DNA from: Anaerolineales bacterium UBA5195
Lineage (GTDB): Bacteria; Chloroflexota; Anaerolineae; Anaerolineales; Villigracilaceae
NCBI GenBank assembly: GCA_002412925.1
Contig: DHVZ01000054.1
Span: forward strand, 1 to 30,877
Direction of reading: 5' to 3'
DNA: 30,877 bases
Within the stretch, counting starts at the first letter, position 1. Each line of letters begins with the position of its first letter. This document shows, in pieces, positions 17,617-25,524 of this stretch. The position numbers and the translations under genes are program-made. The notes below the pieces were generated by a model. It did not search any database. It worked only from the letters and a program-made list of their open reading frames with translations, and had not been told where the DNA came from.

Positions 17617-18274
17617 AGAACTGGAACACCTGTTGGACTTTGTCGGCTACGGCGAACTATCCGCCCCCGTCTGGTTTCTGGGAATGGAAGAAGCGGGTGG
17701 TGGGGAACAAAACATCCGAACTCGCCTGAAATTCCATACCGTGGAAGATTGCGCTGAAGCCCATCGTACCCTGGGAATTACCAAACATCACTGGGGAAAA
17801 CGCGTGATCCAGCGCACATGGCGTGGGATGTGCTACATCATGCTCCGACTGGAGAATAAACCTGTCGACGCTGAAAGCATCCGCCAATACCAGGCTGAAT
17901 CCCTGGGTCGTTATGGCGGGCAGACCTTGCTTGTCGAATTGATGCCCATTCCCAAGCATGATATTGGCGCATGGGGATACGAAGAACTCATTCCCCAGTT
18001 CAAATCACGTGAAGATTATTATCGACAGGGCAAACCACGCAGGCTGGTTTATTTACAAACCTTGTTGCATGAAAACAATCCGCAGATGGTGATTGGGTAT
18101 GGCAAAAGCTACTGGGGAGAATATAAAGCGCTCTTCCCAGGAATGCACTTTACTCGGCTGGGCCAGTTCGATGTTGGTAAATCAGATGGCCTGACGGTTG
18201 TTCTGACCGATCATTTCACTGCTCATTCCATGAACGGTAAGCTGGATGAAGTTGTTGGCATACTCAAAGGATAA
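17600..18274 (+). CDS. Uracil-DNA-glycosylase-superfamily-like protein
   Basis: This 224-residue protein has features suggesting the UDG alpha/beta fold. The early strand-loop VWFLGMEEAGGGEQNIR (residues 24-40) sits where UDGs have their water-activating G-x-x-P-G loop. A later strand (QMVIGYGKSYWGEY) is followed by VVLTDHFTAHSMNG, at the position of the DNA-binding His loop. It is too divergent to assign to a numbered family, and activity on uracil is not shown. GGAG lies 10 nt before the ATG inside the preceding gene. The next gene, a recognisable glycosylase, starts 1 nt after its stop, which supports a DNA-base role. Alternative: a UDG-fold protein without glycosylase activity. Confidence 0.6.
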   Translation: MALQNEELEHLLDFVGYGELSAPVWFLGMEEAGGGEQNIRTRLKFHTVEDCAEAHRTLGITKHHWGKRVIQRTWRGMCYIMLRLENKPVDAESIRQYQAESLGRYGGQTLLVELMPIPKHDIGAWGYEELIPQFKSREDYYRQGKPRRLVYLQTLLHENNPQMVIGYGKSYWGEYKALFPGMHFTRLGQFDVGKSDGLTVVLTDHFTAHSMNGKLDEVVGILKG

Positions 18275-18275
18275 T

Positions 18276-18761
18276 ATGGATTCAAAACAATCCTTTCCAC
18301 CCATCACTACCCCGAATGCCCGCATCCTGATTCTCGGTACCATGCCTGGTGAAGAATCGCTGGCGCGCGGGGAATATTACGCCAATCCGCGCAACCAGTT
18401 TTGGCGCATTATGCAATCGCTCTTTGATGTTCCGCTCTCCGCTCCGTATAACGAGCGGATTGCACGCCTGCGGGAGAACCAGATTGCACTCTGGGATGTG
18501 CTGCATTCTTGTGAGCGCGTCGGTAGCCTCGACAGCGCCATCAAGAACGCCGTCCCCAATGATTTTGGCGCGTTGCTGGCTTCCATGCCAGGATTGAAAG
18601 CGATTGCCTTCAACGGCAAAAAGTCCGCCGGGTGGTTTGAGCGCTGGGTGAAGGTTGATACATCCCGGCTGCGCATGCTGGTCTTGACCTCCACCAGTCC
18701 CGCTGCGGCGATGGCCTTCGAGAAAAAACTGGCGGCCTGGGCTGTTTTGAAAGAAATTTAG
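18276..18761 (+). CDS. DNA-deoxyinosine (hypoxanthine) glycosylase, UDG family 6
   Basis: This 161-residue protein closely fits the family-6 UDG/HDG group. The active-site loop is LGTMPGEESL (about 20-29). Next comes YYANPRNQFWRIM, with N37 and N40 near the expected catalytic Asn. A WDVLHSCERVGSLDSAI block follows, and the C-terminal motif is STSPA at 139-143, in place of the HPS/HPT loop of other families. Such enzymes remove hypoxanthine formed by adenine deamination, starting base-excision repair. The ATG at 18276 is preceded by AAAGGA near the end of the previous gene. A second such gene in a defence-like cluster could be housekeeping, or could act on deaminated or modified invading DNA. 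Confidence 0.83.
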   Translation: MDSKQSFPPITTPNARILILGTMPGEESLARGEYYANPRNQFWRIMQSLFDVPLSAPYNERIARLRENQIALWDVLHSCERVGSLDSAIKNAVPNDFGALLASMPGLKAIAFNGKKSAGWFERWVKVDTSRLRMLVLTSTSPAAAMAFEKKLAAWAVLKEI

Positions 18762-18834
18762 TCGATGGATACTTCCTGATATAGCTTCAACACATTGCTG
18801 AAGCCAGACTGTGTATCAGCAAGGCATAGAAATT

Positions 18835-19353
18835 ATGTTCAACCTGAAATTTTCGCCATCTGAAATATCGGCCTGGGCGGAACGCTACCCCGCAGATACA
18901 GACCATCAACTTGAAAACGCCATCGCTCCGGCAGTTTACGCTCGGCGATATTTCACCAGGCCGGAATTTTTGGCAACCTGCGCCTGGAAGACCCCGCGCA
19001 GCAAGCCGAGGGTGGCGAGCAATCCGGAAGGTTTTATCCATGCCGTTACCCAAACTGCACTTTCCACGCCAGATGAGCGCTTACGCATTGAAGTGCTCAC
19101 GCTGCTGAAAGGGGTCAGTTGGCCGACCGCTTCAGTTCTACTCCATTTTGGACACCCTGATCCATACCCTATTCTCGATTTTCGCGCGCTCTGGTCGTTA
19201 GGAATGGTTGTGCTGCCGGCCTATGAATTCGATTTTTGGTGGGAATATACACAATTCTGTCGCACACTGTCCAAGGAAGCGGGTGTCTCGATGCGTACAC
19301 TTGATCGAGCGCTATGGCAGTATTCAAGGGAAAATCAAAGGCAGGAACCATGA
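18835..19353 (+). CDS. HhH-GPD-like protein (possible DNA glycosylase)
   Basis: This is a 172-residue protein of a conserved but unnamed family. The central LLKGVSWPTASVLLHFG (90-106) reads as a helix-hairpin-helix, and YPILDFRALW (111-120) puts an aspartate, D115, where HhH-GPD glycosylases have their catalytic Asp (the PVDTHV position). The lysine of bifunctional members is not present at the usual place, so a monofunctional enzyme or a non-catalytic binder is possible. No Fe-S cysteine set is seen. I prefer the ATG at 18835, with AAGG 10 nt upstream, to a GTG at 18811. Its TGA overlaps the next ATG as ATGA, so it is coupled to a nuclease-like gene. Confidence 0.65.
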   Translation: MFNLKFSPSEISAWAERYPADTDHQLENAIAPAVYARRYFTRPEFLATCAWKTPRSKPRVASNPEGFIHAVTQTALSTPDERLRIEVLTLLKGVSWPTASVLLHFGHPDPYPILDFRALWSLGMVVLPAYEFDFWWEYTQFCRTLSKEAGVSMRTLDRALWQYSRENQRQEP

Positions 19354-19802
19354 CACAATTTCGCTCATCGGCATCGTTTGGCAAACGTCAGGAATACATT
19401 GCTGTGGCCGAACTATTGCACCGCAACTTTGACGTTTACATGACTTTGGTGGATGATCAGCAAATTGATTGTGTCCTCCGCCTGGATACAGGCGGTCAAT
19501 TGCGCTATCTGGATATACAAATTAAGGCTCGCTCGGCAGGTTGTGCGCCGGTCAATGCCGGACGTTTTGCCGCAATGGAAATTCGCCAACCACGTGAAAA
19601 CTTCTTTTTCATTTTCTATTCAGAACAAGTAAAAACCTATTGGATACTTCCTTCGCTCGAACTAATCCAGGAAGCCAATCAGAACAAGGAAGGCGCCAAT
19701 AAAGGAAAATATTCAATAAATTTTTGTAATGTCACCAAAAGCGGCGTCAAGCCACGTCCACGCTTTCAGAAATATGAAAATACCTTCAGTTTACTGGCTT
19801 AG
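19350..19802 (+). CDS. PD-(D/E)XK-like nuclease, DUF4365-like
   Basis: This 150-residue protein has the arrangement of a small restriction-type nuclease. GKRQEYIAVAELL (E15) forms the first helix, D40 lies in QQIDCVLRL, and LDIQIKARS gives Q57-x-K59 in place of E-x-K, a known variation. Aromatic strands follow (FFFIFYSEQVKTYWILP). The closest impression is DUF4365-type proteins, often found beside defence genes. It starts within the stop of the HhH-GPD-like gene (ATGA), so the two proteins probably work together, for example with base removal or base sensing followed by strand cleavage. That function is inferred only. Confidence 0.65.
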   Translation: MTQFRSSASFGKRQEYIAVAELLHRNFDVYMTLVDDQQIDCVLRLDTGGQLRYLDIQIKARSAGCAPVNAGRFAAMEIRQPRENFFFIFYSEQVKTYWILPSLELIQEANQNKEGANKGKYSINFCNVTKSGVKPRPRFQKYENTFSLLA

Positions 19803-19885
19803 GGAAAACAACATAAAAATCTTCAAGCACGAAGTGTGAAATGGGTGTAAAGGGTATAGGGTACTAACGAAAGAGGGCCGAATAA

Positions 19886-20815
19886 ATGAGAATGTTATCG
19901 GAACGTTTTATGGAGGATTTGGTGCAGCCGGATGGCTTGTTAAACCCGATCCTTGCACGCGTAAAAAAAGACCAGACATTGATGATTGCTATTCGAAAGA
20001 ATTACATCAATATTTACTATCGGGGCGGCAACCTCATCAGAGTAACGGAACAAAGCGCTGGTTCTTACCGGGTCTTTTTTGAAGAGCAATACAATAAATC
20101 CGGGCAGCCCGGCCCCATTTTACCTGCCAGCCTTCATATCCAGGAGGATGCCAGGCATTGGGTGGCAGCCTTCTCTATTTATAAGAACCTGATGGATGAA
20201 TTTTTCTGCATCCATCCCAAGCCGGAGCGGGAATTTCAGCAGCTGGTTGCCCGTGAAAACAATCACTCGACCATCTCGAATGAAAGCGAGTATTTTGTTT
20301 CAGACATTGAATTTGCCGATTCGAGTCTTGGGGCTCGTTTTGATATGCTGGCGATCCGTTGGAGTGCATCACAGCGCACAAATGGCAGCCGCTGCCGTGC
20401 CGTTTTGGTTGAGATGAAGTACGGAGATGGTGCTCTGGATGGCAATGCCGGGTTGATCAAGCACCTCCAGGATATGGAGGCCTTGATCAAAGATGGCAGT
20501 CGTTACATCAAGCTGTTACAGACAATGGAAGCCCAATTCAACCAACTTGATCAACTCGGATTACTAAAGTTCAATCAAAGCAAAAATGGAACAAAGATCA
20601 AGTTGGATGCTAATGAGCGGCCTGAAGTGGTTTTTATCCTGGCCAATCACAATCCGCGTAGTTCAAAACTAAAAACCATTCTGAGCGATCCTGAAATTGA
20701 TGTTTTTGAGCAGTTGCAGTGTTTTGATCTCCGCTTTTATGTGGCCAGTTTCTCTGGATACGGATTGCACGCAAAGTGTATGCTTCCTTTGGTGGAATTT
20801 CGGAAATTGTTGTGA
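19886..20815 (+). CDS. Unknown protein with PD-(D/E)XK nuclease-like core
   Basis: This 309-residue protein is not one I can name. The N-terminal half (1-105) is beta-rich. The C-terminal half has EREFQQLVARE (E115), D153 in ARFDMLAIRW and E176-x-K178 in AVLVEMKYGD, in the order and spacing of a PD-(D/E)XK active site. A helical stretch (about 188-220) and a strand-rich end follow. It is likely an Mg2+-dependent DNA nuclease or a related immunity protein. The gap to the preceding gene is 83 bp, and GAGGG lies upstream of the ATG. It is the last plus-strand gene before a convergent junction. Confidence 0.62.
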   Translation: MRMLSERFMEDLVQPDGLLNPILARVKKDQTLMIAIRKNYINIYYRGGNLIRVTEQSAGSYRVFFEEQYNKSGQPGPILPASLHIQEDARHWVAAFSIYKNLMDEFFCIHPKPEREFQQLVARENNHSTISNESEYFVSDIEFADSSLGARFDMLAIRWSASQRTNGSRCRAVLVEMKYGDGALDGNAGLIKHLQDMEALIKDGSRYIKLLQTMEAQFNQLDQLGLLKFNQSKNGTKIKLDANERPEVVFILANHNPRSSKLKTILSDPEIDVFEQLQCFDLRFYVASFSGYGLHAKCMLPLVEFRKLL

Positions 20816-20882
20816 GATAGCCGACTTGTTTTTTACGAATCCGAGAGCCTAACAAATCGCTGGACGGGTTTCTTCACTAAAT
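20816..20882. other. Convergent junction, no terminator hairpin identified
   Basis: The plus-strand nuclease-like gene and the minus-strand nucleotidyltransferase end facing each other across 67 bp. A T-run (TTTTTT near 20829) is present without a clear stem. Nothing else could be supported here. Confidence 0.4.
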
Positions 20883-21536
20883 TTATTCAGCCAACACCAC
20901 TTTATTCTCTATGGTATTTAAGAATTTCTTATCTGAGTTGAAATCATGCAGGCTGAGAACGTGCGACCTGGATTTCAGGAACAGCCAGACCTCTTGCATT
21001 GGCCATCCCAGATAAGCCACTTGAGTGCTAAAATTTCGCTTACTTTCCCGCCGGCGCTTTGCATACAACTTTTCGCGCTGCTTCGGGTTCGTAATCTTGG
21101 GGGCTAACTCGATAGCAATGTCAATGTCGTTGACCGTCTCCGTATCCTGAATATAACTCCCAAACAAAACCACCCGGGTGACTTTGAAAAGATAATATGG
21201 GTCCTCGTTTACCTGCTGGACCCGCAACATGAAGGCGGCGAAAATCTGATCGGCTTTGGCCCTGGTCACCGGCCTGGCTGCTGTCGCCATCGCCAGCGTA
21301 TTACCCTTGAGCGTGTTTTCCCAATATGGCTCACCCAGGTCGTTTTCACCGGCCTCATAACATCCCTGACGGACCAGTTCATCCAAAATTTCGCGGGTTC
21401 GTTCAGGCCCCAATTTGAGGGTCCGGCGCGCGAGTCTTTCGGAGATGGCCCCTCCATAACTCATGGAGCGCCTGAGCAGGGTTCTGATCATCAGGATCGG
21501 CACACCCAAAATCGTGTCTTTTGAATCAATTCTCAT
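20883..21536 (-). CDS. Nucleotidyltransferase-domain protein with N-terminal winged-helix-like region
   Basis: This 217-residue protein has a polymerase-beta-type nucleotidyltransferase core, VVLFGSYIQDTETVNDIDIAI, with G126-S127 and the metal-binding D137 and D139. Residues 15-75 look like a helix-turn-helix/winged-helix DNA-binding part (ISERLARRTLKLGPERTREILDELVRQG). Relatives include MNT-type antitoxins and NTases that AMPylate or nucleotidylate protein or RNA, but no HEPN partner is next to it. The C-terminal region is basic then acidic. AAGG precedes the ATG by about 9 nt. It follows the secretion-type ATPase gene by 33 bp and is probably the last gene of that unit. Confidence 0.75.
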   Translation of the reverse strand: MRIDSKDTILGVPILMIRTLLRRSMSYGGAISERLARRTLKLGPERTREILDELVRQGCYEAGENDLGEPYWENTLKGNTLAMATAARPVTRAKADQIFAAFMLRVQQVNEDPYYLFKVTRVVLFGSYIQDTETVNDIDIAIELAPKITNPKQREKLYAKRRRESKRNFSTQVAYLGWPMQEVWLFLKSRSHVLSLHDFNSDKKFLNTIENKVVLAE

Positions 21537-21569
21537 TTTGATTTTCCTTATGCTTGAATATGTGGAAGG

Positions 21570-24500
21570 CTACGAATCCCGCAGCGCCTGAACGATCTCT
21601 TTGTCTGAAGGCTCAGCGCACTGGATATAGGCCGGCTGGATCAAGACCGGCTCCAGATCAAAGACATCCGTGCTGTACCCCAGCTTGGTGATGGCGTAAG
21701 TTTTTGGGATGCGCGCCAGGTAGCGTTTGTATTCGGTGTTCACCATTCCCTTCTCAGATTTCCCCAGATGCGGCAGGACCATATCGCGGTCGGCCGCATC
21801 TTTGGTTTGGAACAGGAACAGGTTGGCGCAGGAGGAAAAGATGCCTTTGGGCAGCGCCGAAACGGTCTGCGCCATCAGGTGCAGGAAGACCCCGTATTTG
21901 CGCCCATCCCGCCACATGCTTTCCCAGATGGCCGCCACCGAGCCGGCAGTCGCATTGTGGCTGTCATCGGAAGCCGCGCCGCTGGCCACCCCCGACAAAA
22001 CCTTGTTGGCTTCCTCAAAGAAAATATCCATGATCGGGAATTTCTTGCCGGCCAGGCTCTCCCTGCGACGCGCGATGGCATCCGCATACAACACGTTGGC
22101 CAGCAGGCTGAAGAGCGCGGCTTTGGAGAACTCATCCATATCCGCGCCGCCCTCAATGATCGCCACCCCCCAAGGGTCGGCCTGCGGCCCCAGCAGACCG
22201 AGATCCTCGATGGCCAGGCTGTCGGCACCCGGCCCATACTGCTGACACATCTGGCCTTCGTCGAACTGCTCCAGGCGCAGCAAGACACCTTCCAGGGAGG
22301 TGCGGCTGGCCTGGTCGTTCTTTTTGGAGACGCTCTCGTAATACTTGCGCAGGATCGCGATCCAATCCCGGACGCTGACCTGGCTGCTGCGATAAACGGC
22401 CAGGGCCTGGCGTTGCTCCGCATTCAAGGCCAGCACTGGCTTGCCGGCCTGAAGCCCGAGGGTTTTGGCTTCAATTTCAGAAACCAGCATGCGTTCCTGC
22501 TTTTCAAGGGTCAGGGTTTCAAACTTCCTTTCGCGGGCGCGCTTCAGGCCTTCACTCTCATACTCATTGATAGTTTTCTTTGATTTCATCTCGCTCATTG
22601 CCTCCTGAATGAGACGCGAAAAACACTCATCGATGTTTCCAAACAGAACTCCCTGGCGGGCATAGACTTCGGTCAGGGCCCGGCGCAGGAAACCGAGCTG
22701 CCTGGGTCCCATCCGGCCGGCATTCGCAAACAGTTCGCAAACCATCGTGCGGTAGCGCGAAGCCTCGATCCGTTTGGGGACTTGCAGAAAATTCCAGCGC
22801 AGTGGACGCTCCGCTCCCGGATGCAGCTGGCGGATGTCCACCCGCCCCTGGCTGCCCGGCCAGCGCAGTGCGCGTCGCCAGCCCTGGCCGAAATCCAGGA
22901 CGATGACGCGGTGCTGCAGTTTGGTCATGACCTCGAAAGCCAGGCGTTCGGCGGCCACCGATTTTCCGAAGCCGGAATCCCCGATAAAGGCGGTGTGGAA
23001 ATGCCGCTCCGGGGAGAGCTTCAACAGGGCATCCGTGATCCGGCCGGTTTCCACCGAATACTGTTTACCCAGGATCAAATCGCCGGGCATGTCGGGATAA
23101 AAGGCAAAGGCCGGCGTTTCCTCCTGGGTGGTCAGGGCCGCGCCCTGTTCAAAGACTCCCGGCGCGACATAGGCGGCTGTTTGGAGCATGGTCAGCAGGG
23201 TTGAGTCCATGTAGCCGGACAGCACGCCCGGGATGCGCTCCATGCGGGTCGATGGGGTAAAGACCGCCGCGTGTTTGCGGATGTAGGCCTGCTCCTCACC
23301 GGCCAGGTCGCGGCACTGCACACCCGTGACAACATCCTCCGTGCCCTGGAAACTCTCCGGGATCAGTCCCATCAGGGCCTGCACTCCGCGCTCACTGCGC
23401 GCCAGGGCGTAGACATCGGTATGAAAAGCGCCCTCGATGCTGGCGATGTTCAGTAATTTTTCCTGGGTGCGCAGGATCTGCGTGACCAGCATGGCCGGGT
23501 CGTTCTGCCACTGGGCCGACTCGCCAATCGAGAAGGAGGGCGCGACCCCGACCATCAGCCCGGAACTGGCCGAGCGCCCGATGCCCAGCCCGGTCGATTC
23601 GGCGCTGGATTTTGTGTCCGATGTCGATTTGGTATCCGCCTGTGAGAGCGTGCTGCTCTGGCTGGTGGTTTCGGCCACCGAGTTGGTCACCGAACCCGAC
23701 GAGCCCCAGGATTCACTCTCGGAATGGGAGACGGACTGGCTTTTGCCTTCGGAATGACTCCTGCCCTCGGCATGTGAAACGCCGTCTGAAACCCCGGAAC
23801 TGCTTGAACTCATTGACATTGAGGATGTAGTATCGGATGCTCCCCAACTGATCATATCCGATACCGCCTCACCCTGGTTGTACCCGGCATTGACCTTGAC
23901 ATCCCCGAAGCCCAAAGCCTTGACGATTCCGCCGACGATTGGAATATCCTTGCCGGCTGCGCTGACGCCGGCATTCCAGCCCTTCGAGTCGGTTTCTGTA
24001 TGCGCGCCGCCGACCGAATCTGTGTGCGAAACACCGCTGGATTGTCCGCTGCTCTGCGACTGGCTTTCGACGTGCGAAGTGCCGTCCATCACACTGGTGC
24101 CATCCGTGATGGTTGTTCCTTCGCTGGTGGTTGTTCCTTTTGAGATGGAATGGGACCAGCCGCGCGATTCGGCCTGCCCGATTGTCTGTGCCTGGCCTTC
24201 GGATTGGGCCTGTCCATCGGTATGGGCTTCACCGCTGGTGTGAGCCTCGCCCTGGCCGTAGCCATAGTTGCTGGAGGCAGATTCGGCCAATGCCCCGGAG
24301 AGCATGGCCGGCAGGGAGATGCCAAAGGAGGCCGAGCGCACCCCGCTTTGCTGGCTGGCCCAGATCGAGACTTCCTCGGCGAACCCGGCCAGCATGGAGG
24401 CAATCGTGCGCACCGGAACGCTGTAGGCCAGCACCATCAGCAGGAATTCCTCGCCCAAGCTGGACATGCCCCGATATAAAATTTCATTCTGCTGTAAGGA

Positions 24501-25124
24501 CATATTCAGCGCAGTGTTGTCGGCGTCGATCAACGGGTTGCGCTGGTTGCGGTTGTTTTCACGCACGTTCTCGCGCGGGTCGGGGTGCCCGACCGCGACG
24601 ATCGCGTGTGGAAATTGTTCGAGAGAGCTGTACAGCCACTGCGCCACGCGGATGCCCAAAGGATCGAGACGCATCTGGCGGTAAGCGCCTTTGAGTCCGG
24701 CTTCCAGGACAGCCAGATCGCGCAGGGATTGCCGGGCGGCATCATCCAAAACTTCCGCAAAAGATGAAACGCCGTAGCACTGCACAATCCCGATCGCAGG
24801 CTCATCGAAAATGCCGGCTGCCACATAGACCAGGTTGATATTGGCGCCGTTCGCGCCGCGCAGCACCGAGCGCATCTTTTGCAAGAGGCCGGCGTCCGAC
24901 CTGACCTCGATCGGGATGAACTTGACGTGCAGCAGGCGCACCACGCGGTAGCCGCTGAATTCCTTGCCGGCTTCGTGTTCGGTCAGGTGGAACCACAGGT
25001 AATCCAGACGGTCGCCGTCAAAAATGATGTTGCTGTCGTGGATCACCAGATCGTTCGGCGCCAGCTCGGTTTTGTGCTCGAAGCGCAGCCACTTGGGGAT
25101 GATATTCTTGATGCTTTGAATCAT
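21570..25124 (-). CDS. VirB4/HerA-like secretion or conjugation ATPase with serine-rich repeat insert
   Basis: This is a 1184-residue ATPase. The N-terminal part (1-285) is a conserved globular region of unknown fold. Residues about 290-515 are Ser/Gly/Thr-rich hexapeptide repeats interrupted by a short non-repetitive piece. The C-terminal half is a RecA-like motor with Walker A GDSGFGKS at 715-722, VLDFGQGW near 745, a Walker B-type strand IMDIFFEEANK near 1033, and LMAQTVSALPKGIFSSCANLFLFQT, a VirB4/TraC-like sensor region. VirB4-type ATPases power type IV secretion and conjugation at the inner membrane. No membrane span is obvious. CAGGAG precedes the ATG. Known VirB4 proteins lack this insert, so an alternative is an Anaerolineae-specific HerA-FtsK-type motor. 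Confidence 0.75.
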   Translation of the reverse strand: MIQSIKNIIPKWLRFEHKTELAPNDLVIHDSNIIFDGDRLDYLWFHLTEHEAGKEFSGYRVVRLLHVKFIPIEVRSDAGLLQKMRSVLRGANGANINLVYVAAGIFDEPAIGIVQCYGVSSFAEVLDDAARQSLRDLAVLEAGLKGAYRQMRLDPLGIRVAQWLYSSLEQFPHAIVAVGHPDPRENVRENNRNQRNPLIDADNTALNMSLQQNEILYRGMSSLGEEFLLMVLAYSVPVRTIASMLAGFAEEVSIWASQQSGVRSASFGISLPAMLSGALAESASSNYGYGQGEAHTSGEAHTDGQAQSEGQAQTIGQAESRGWSHSISKGTTTSEGTTITDGTSVMDGTSHVESQSQSSGQSSGVSHTDSVGGAHTETDSKGWNAGVSAAGKDIPIVGGIVKALGFGDVKVNAGYNQGEAVSDMISWGASDTTSSMSMSSSSSGVSDGVSHAEGRSHSEGKSQSVSHSESESWGSSGSVTNSVAETTSQSSTLSQADTKSTSDTKSSAESTGLGIGRSASSGLMVGVAPSFSIGESAQWQNDPAMLVTQILRTQEKLLNIASIEGAFHTDVYALARSERGVQALMGLIPESFQGTEDVVTGVQCRDLAGEEQAYIRKHAAVFTPSTRMERIPGVLSGYMDSTLLTMLQTAAYVAPGVFEQGAALTTQEETPAFAFYPDMPGDLILGKQYSVETGRITDALLKLSPERHFHTAFIGDSGFGKSVAAERLAFEVMTKLQHRVIVLDFGQGWRRALRWPGSQGRVDIRQLHPGAERPLRWNFLQVPKRIEASRYRTMVCELFANAGRMGPRQLGFLRRALTEVYARQGVLFGNIDECFSRLIQEAMSEMKSKKTINEYESEGLKRARERKFETLTLEKQERMLVSEIEAKTLGLQAGKPVLALNAEQRQALAVYRSSQVSVRDWIAILRKYYESVSKKNDQASRTSLEGVLLRLEQFDEGQMCQQYGPGADSLAIEDLGLLGPQADPWGVAIIEGGADMDEFSKAALFSLLANVLYADAIARRRESLAGKKFPIMDIFFEEANKVLSGVASGAASDDSHNATAGSVAAIWESMWRDGRKYGVFLHLMAQTVSALPKGIFSSCANLFLFQTKDAADRDMVLPHLGKSEKGMVNTEYKRYLARIPKTYAITKLGYSTDVFDLEPVLIQPAYIQCAEPSDKEIVQALRDS
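23585..24260 (-). repeat. Hexapeptide-repeat coding region inside the ATPase gene
   Basis: Two blocks encode tandem six-residue units of the form x-[DE]-G-x-[AST]-[HQT]. Examples are SGEAHT, DGQAQS, EGQAQT, IGQAES and RGWSHS in the first block, and SDGVSH, AEGRSH and SEGKSQ in the second. A non-repetitive stretch of roughly 50 residues (GWNAGVSAAGKDIPIVGG and beyond) separates them. The regular period suggests a beta-solenoid or an extended low-complexity linker. Boundaries are approximate. Confidence 0.7.
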
Positions 25125-25160
25125 TCATGTCTCCTGAAAGGATAAACAGGCATTGCCTCA

Positions 25161-25236
25161 ACCGCCCACGAGGAGACCTGTACCGGAGCTCCCTAATTAA
25201 TTGAGAGAAGGAAGCTCCGGTGCTCATGGGCGGGTG
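25161..25236 (-). promoter_or_regulatory. Nested hairpin upstream of the ATPase gene
   Basis: The inner arms ACCGGAGCTCCCT (25182-25194) and AGGAAGCTCCGGT (25209-25221) pair with one mismatch. The outer arms ACCGCCCACGAG and CTCATGGGCGGGT extend the stem. It lies between a small gene and the ATPase start and has no T-run. It may be an RNA-processing or translation-control element rather than a terminator. Confidence 0.45.
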
Positions 25237-25249
25237 GCGCAGTTCTGTT

Positions 25250-25519
25250 TTATTTGATGAGAGGGGCCAGGCGGCATGCCAGCGCATGGATTTTGGCCGC
25301 CACTTCGCCTGTTTCAGTGGGCGGGAAGGTATTCAGGAGATCTTCCGCGCCGGATTGAAAATGGTGAAAGGTAACAGCAAAACCCTCAGCTTCGCGCCGG
25401 ACCGTCCAGCGCCCGGCTTTTTCCGCGGGCACATACGGGGCCGTGATGCCGGCGTCCCATTCAGCGCCAATGGGGAAATCCACACCCCACAGTTCGCGGT
25501 TGCTTTTGATTTCGCTCAT
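25250..25519 (-). CDS. Small unknown protein
   Basis: This 89-residue protein is acidic and aromatic, without membrane segments or cysteine motifs. I do not recognise a family. The ATG at 25519 is chosen because AAAAGGAG lies 8 nt upstream, within the last codons of the preceding gene (HTEKE). The GTG at 25528 abuts that site too closely. It is 5 nt downstream of its neighbour, so the two are co-translated. A nested hairpin follows before the ATPase gene. Confidence 0.65.
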   Translation of the reverse strand: MSEIKSNRELWGVDFPIGAEWDAGITAPYVPAEKAGRWTVRREAEGFAVTFHHFQSGAEDLLNTFPPTETGEVAAKIHALACRLAPLIK

Positions 25520-25524
25520 GGGTG

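Noticed and set aside
18784..18804. Hairpin GCTTCA / TGAAGC as terminator after the family-6 glycosylase gene
   Set aside because: The stem is only 6 bp, with a 9-nt loop and no T-run; too weak to support termination.
21768..22583. Plus-strand frame inside the ATPase gene
   Set aside because: It is antisense to the Walker-motif region of a well-supported gene.
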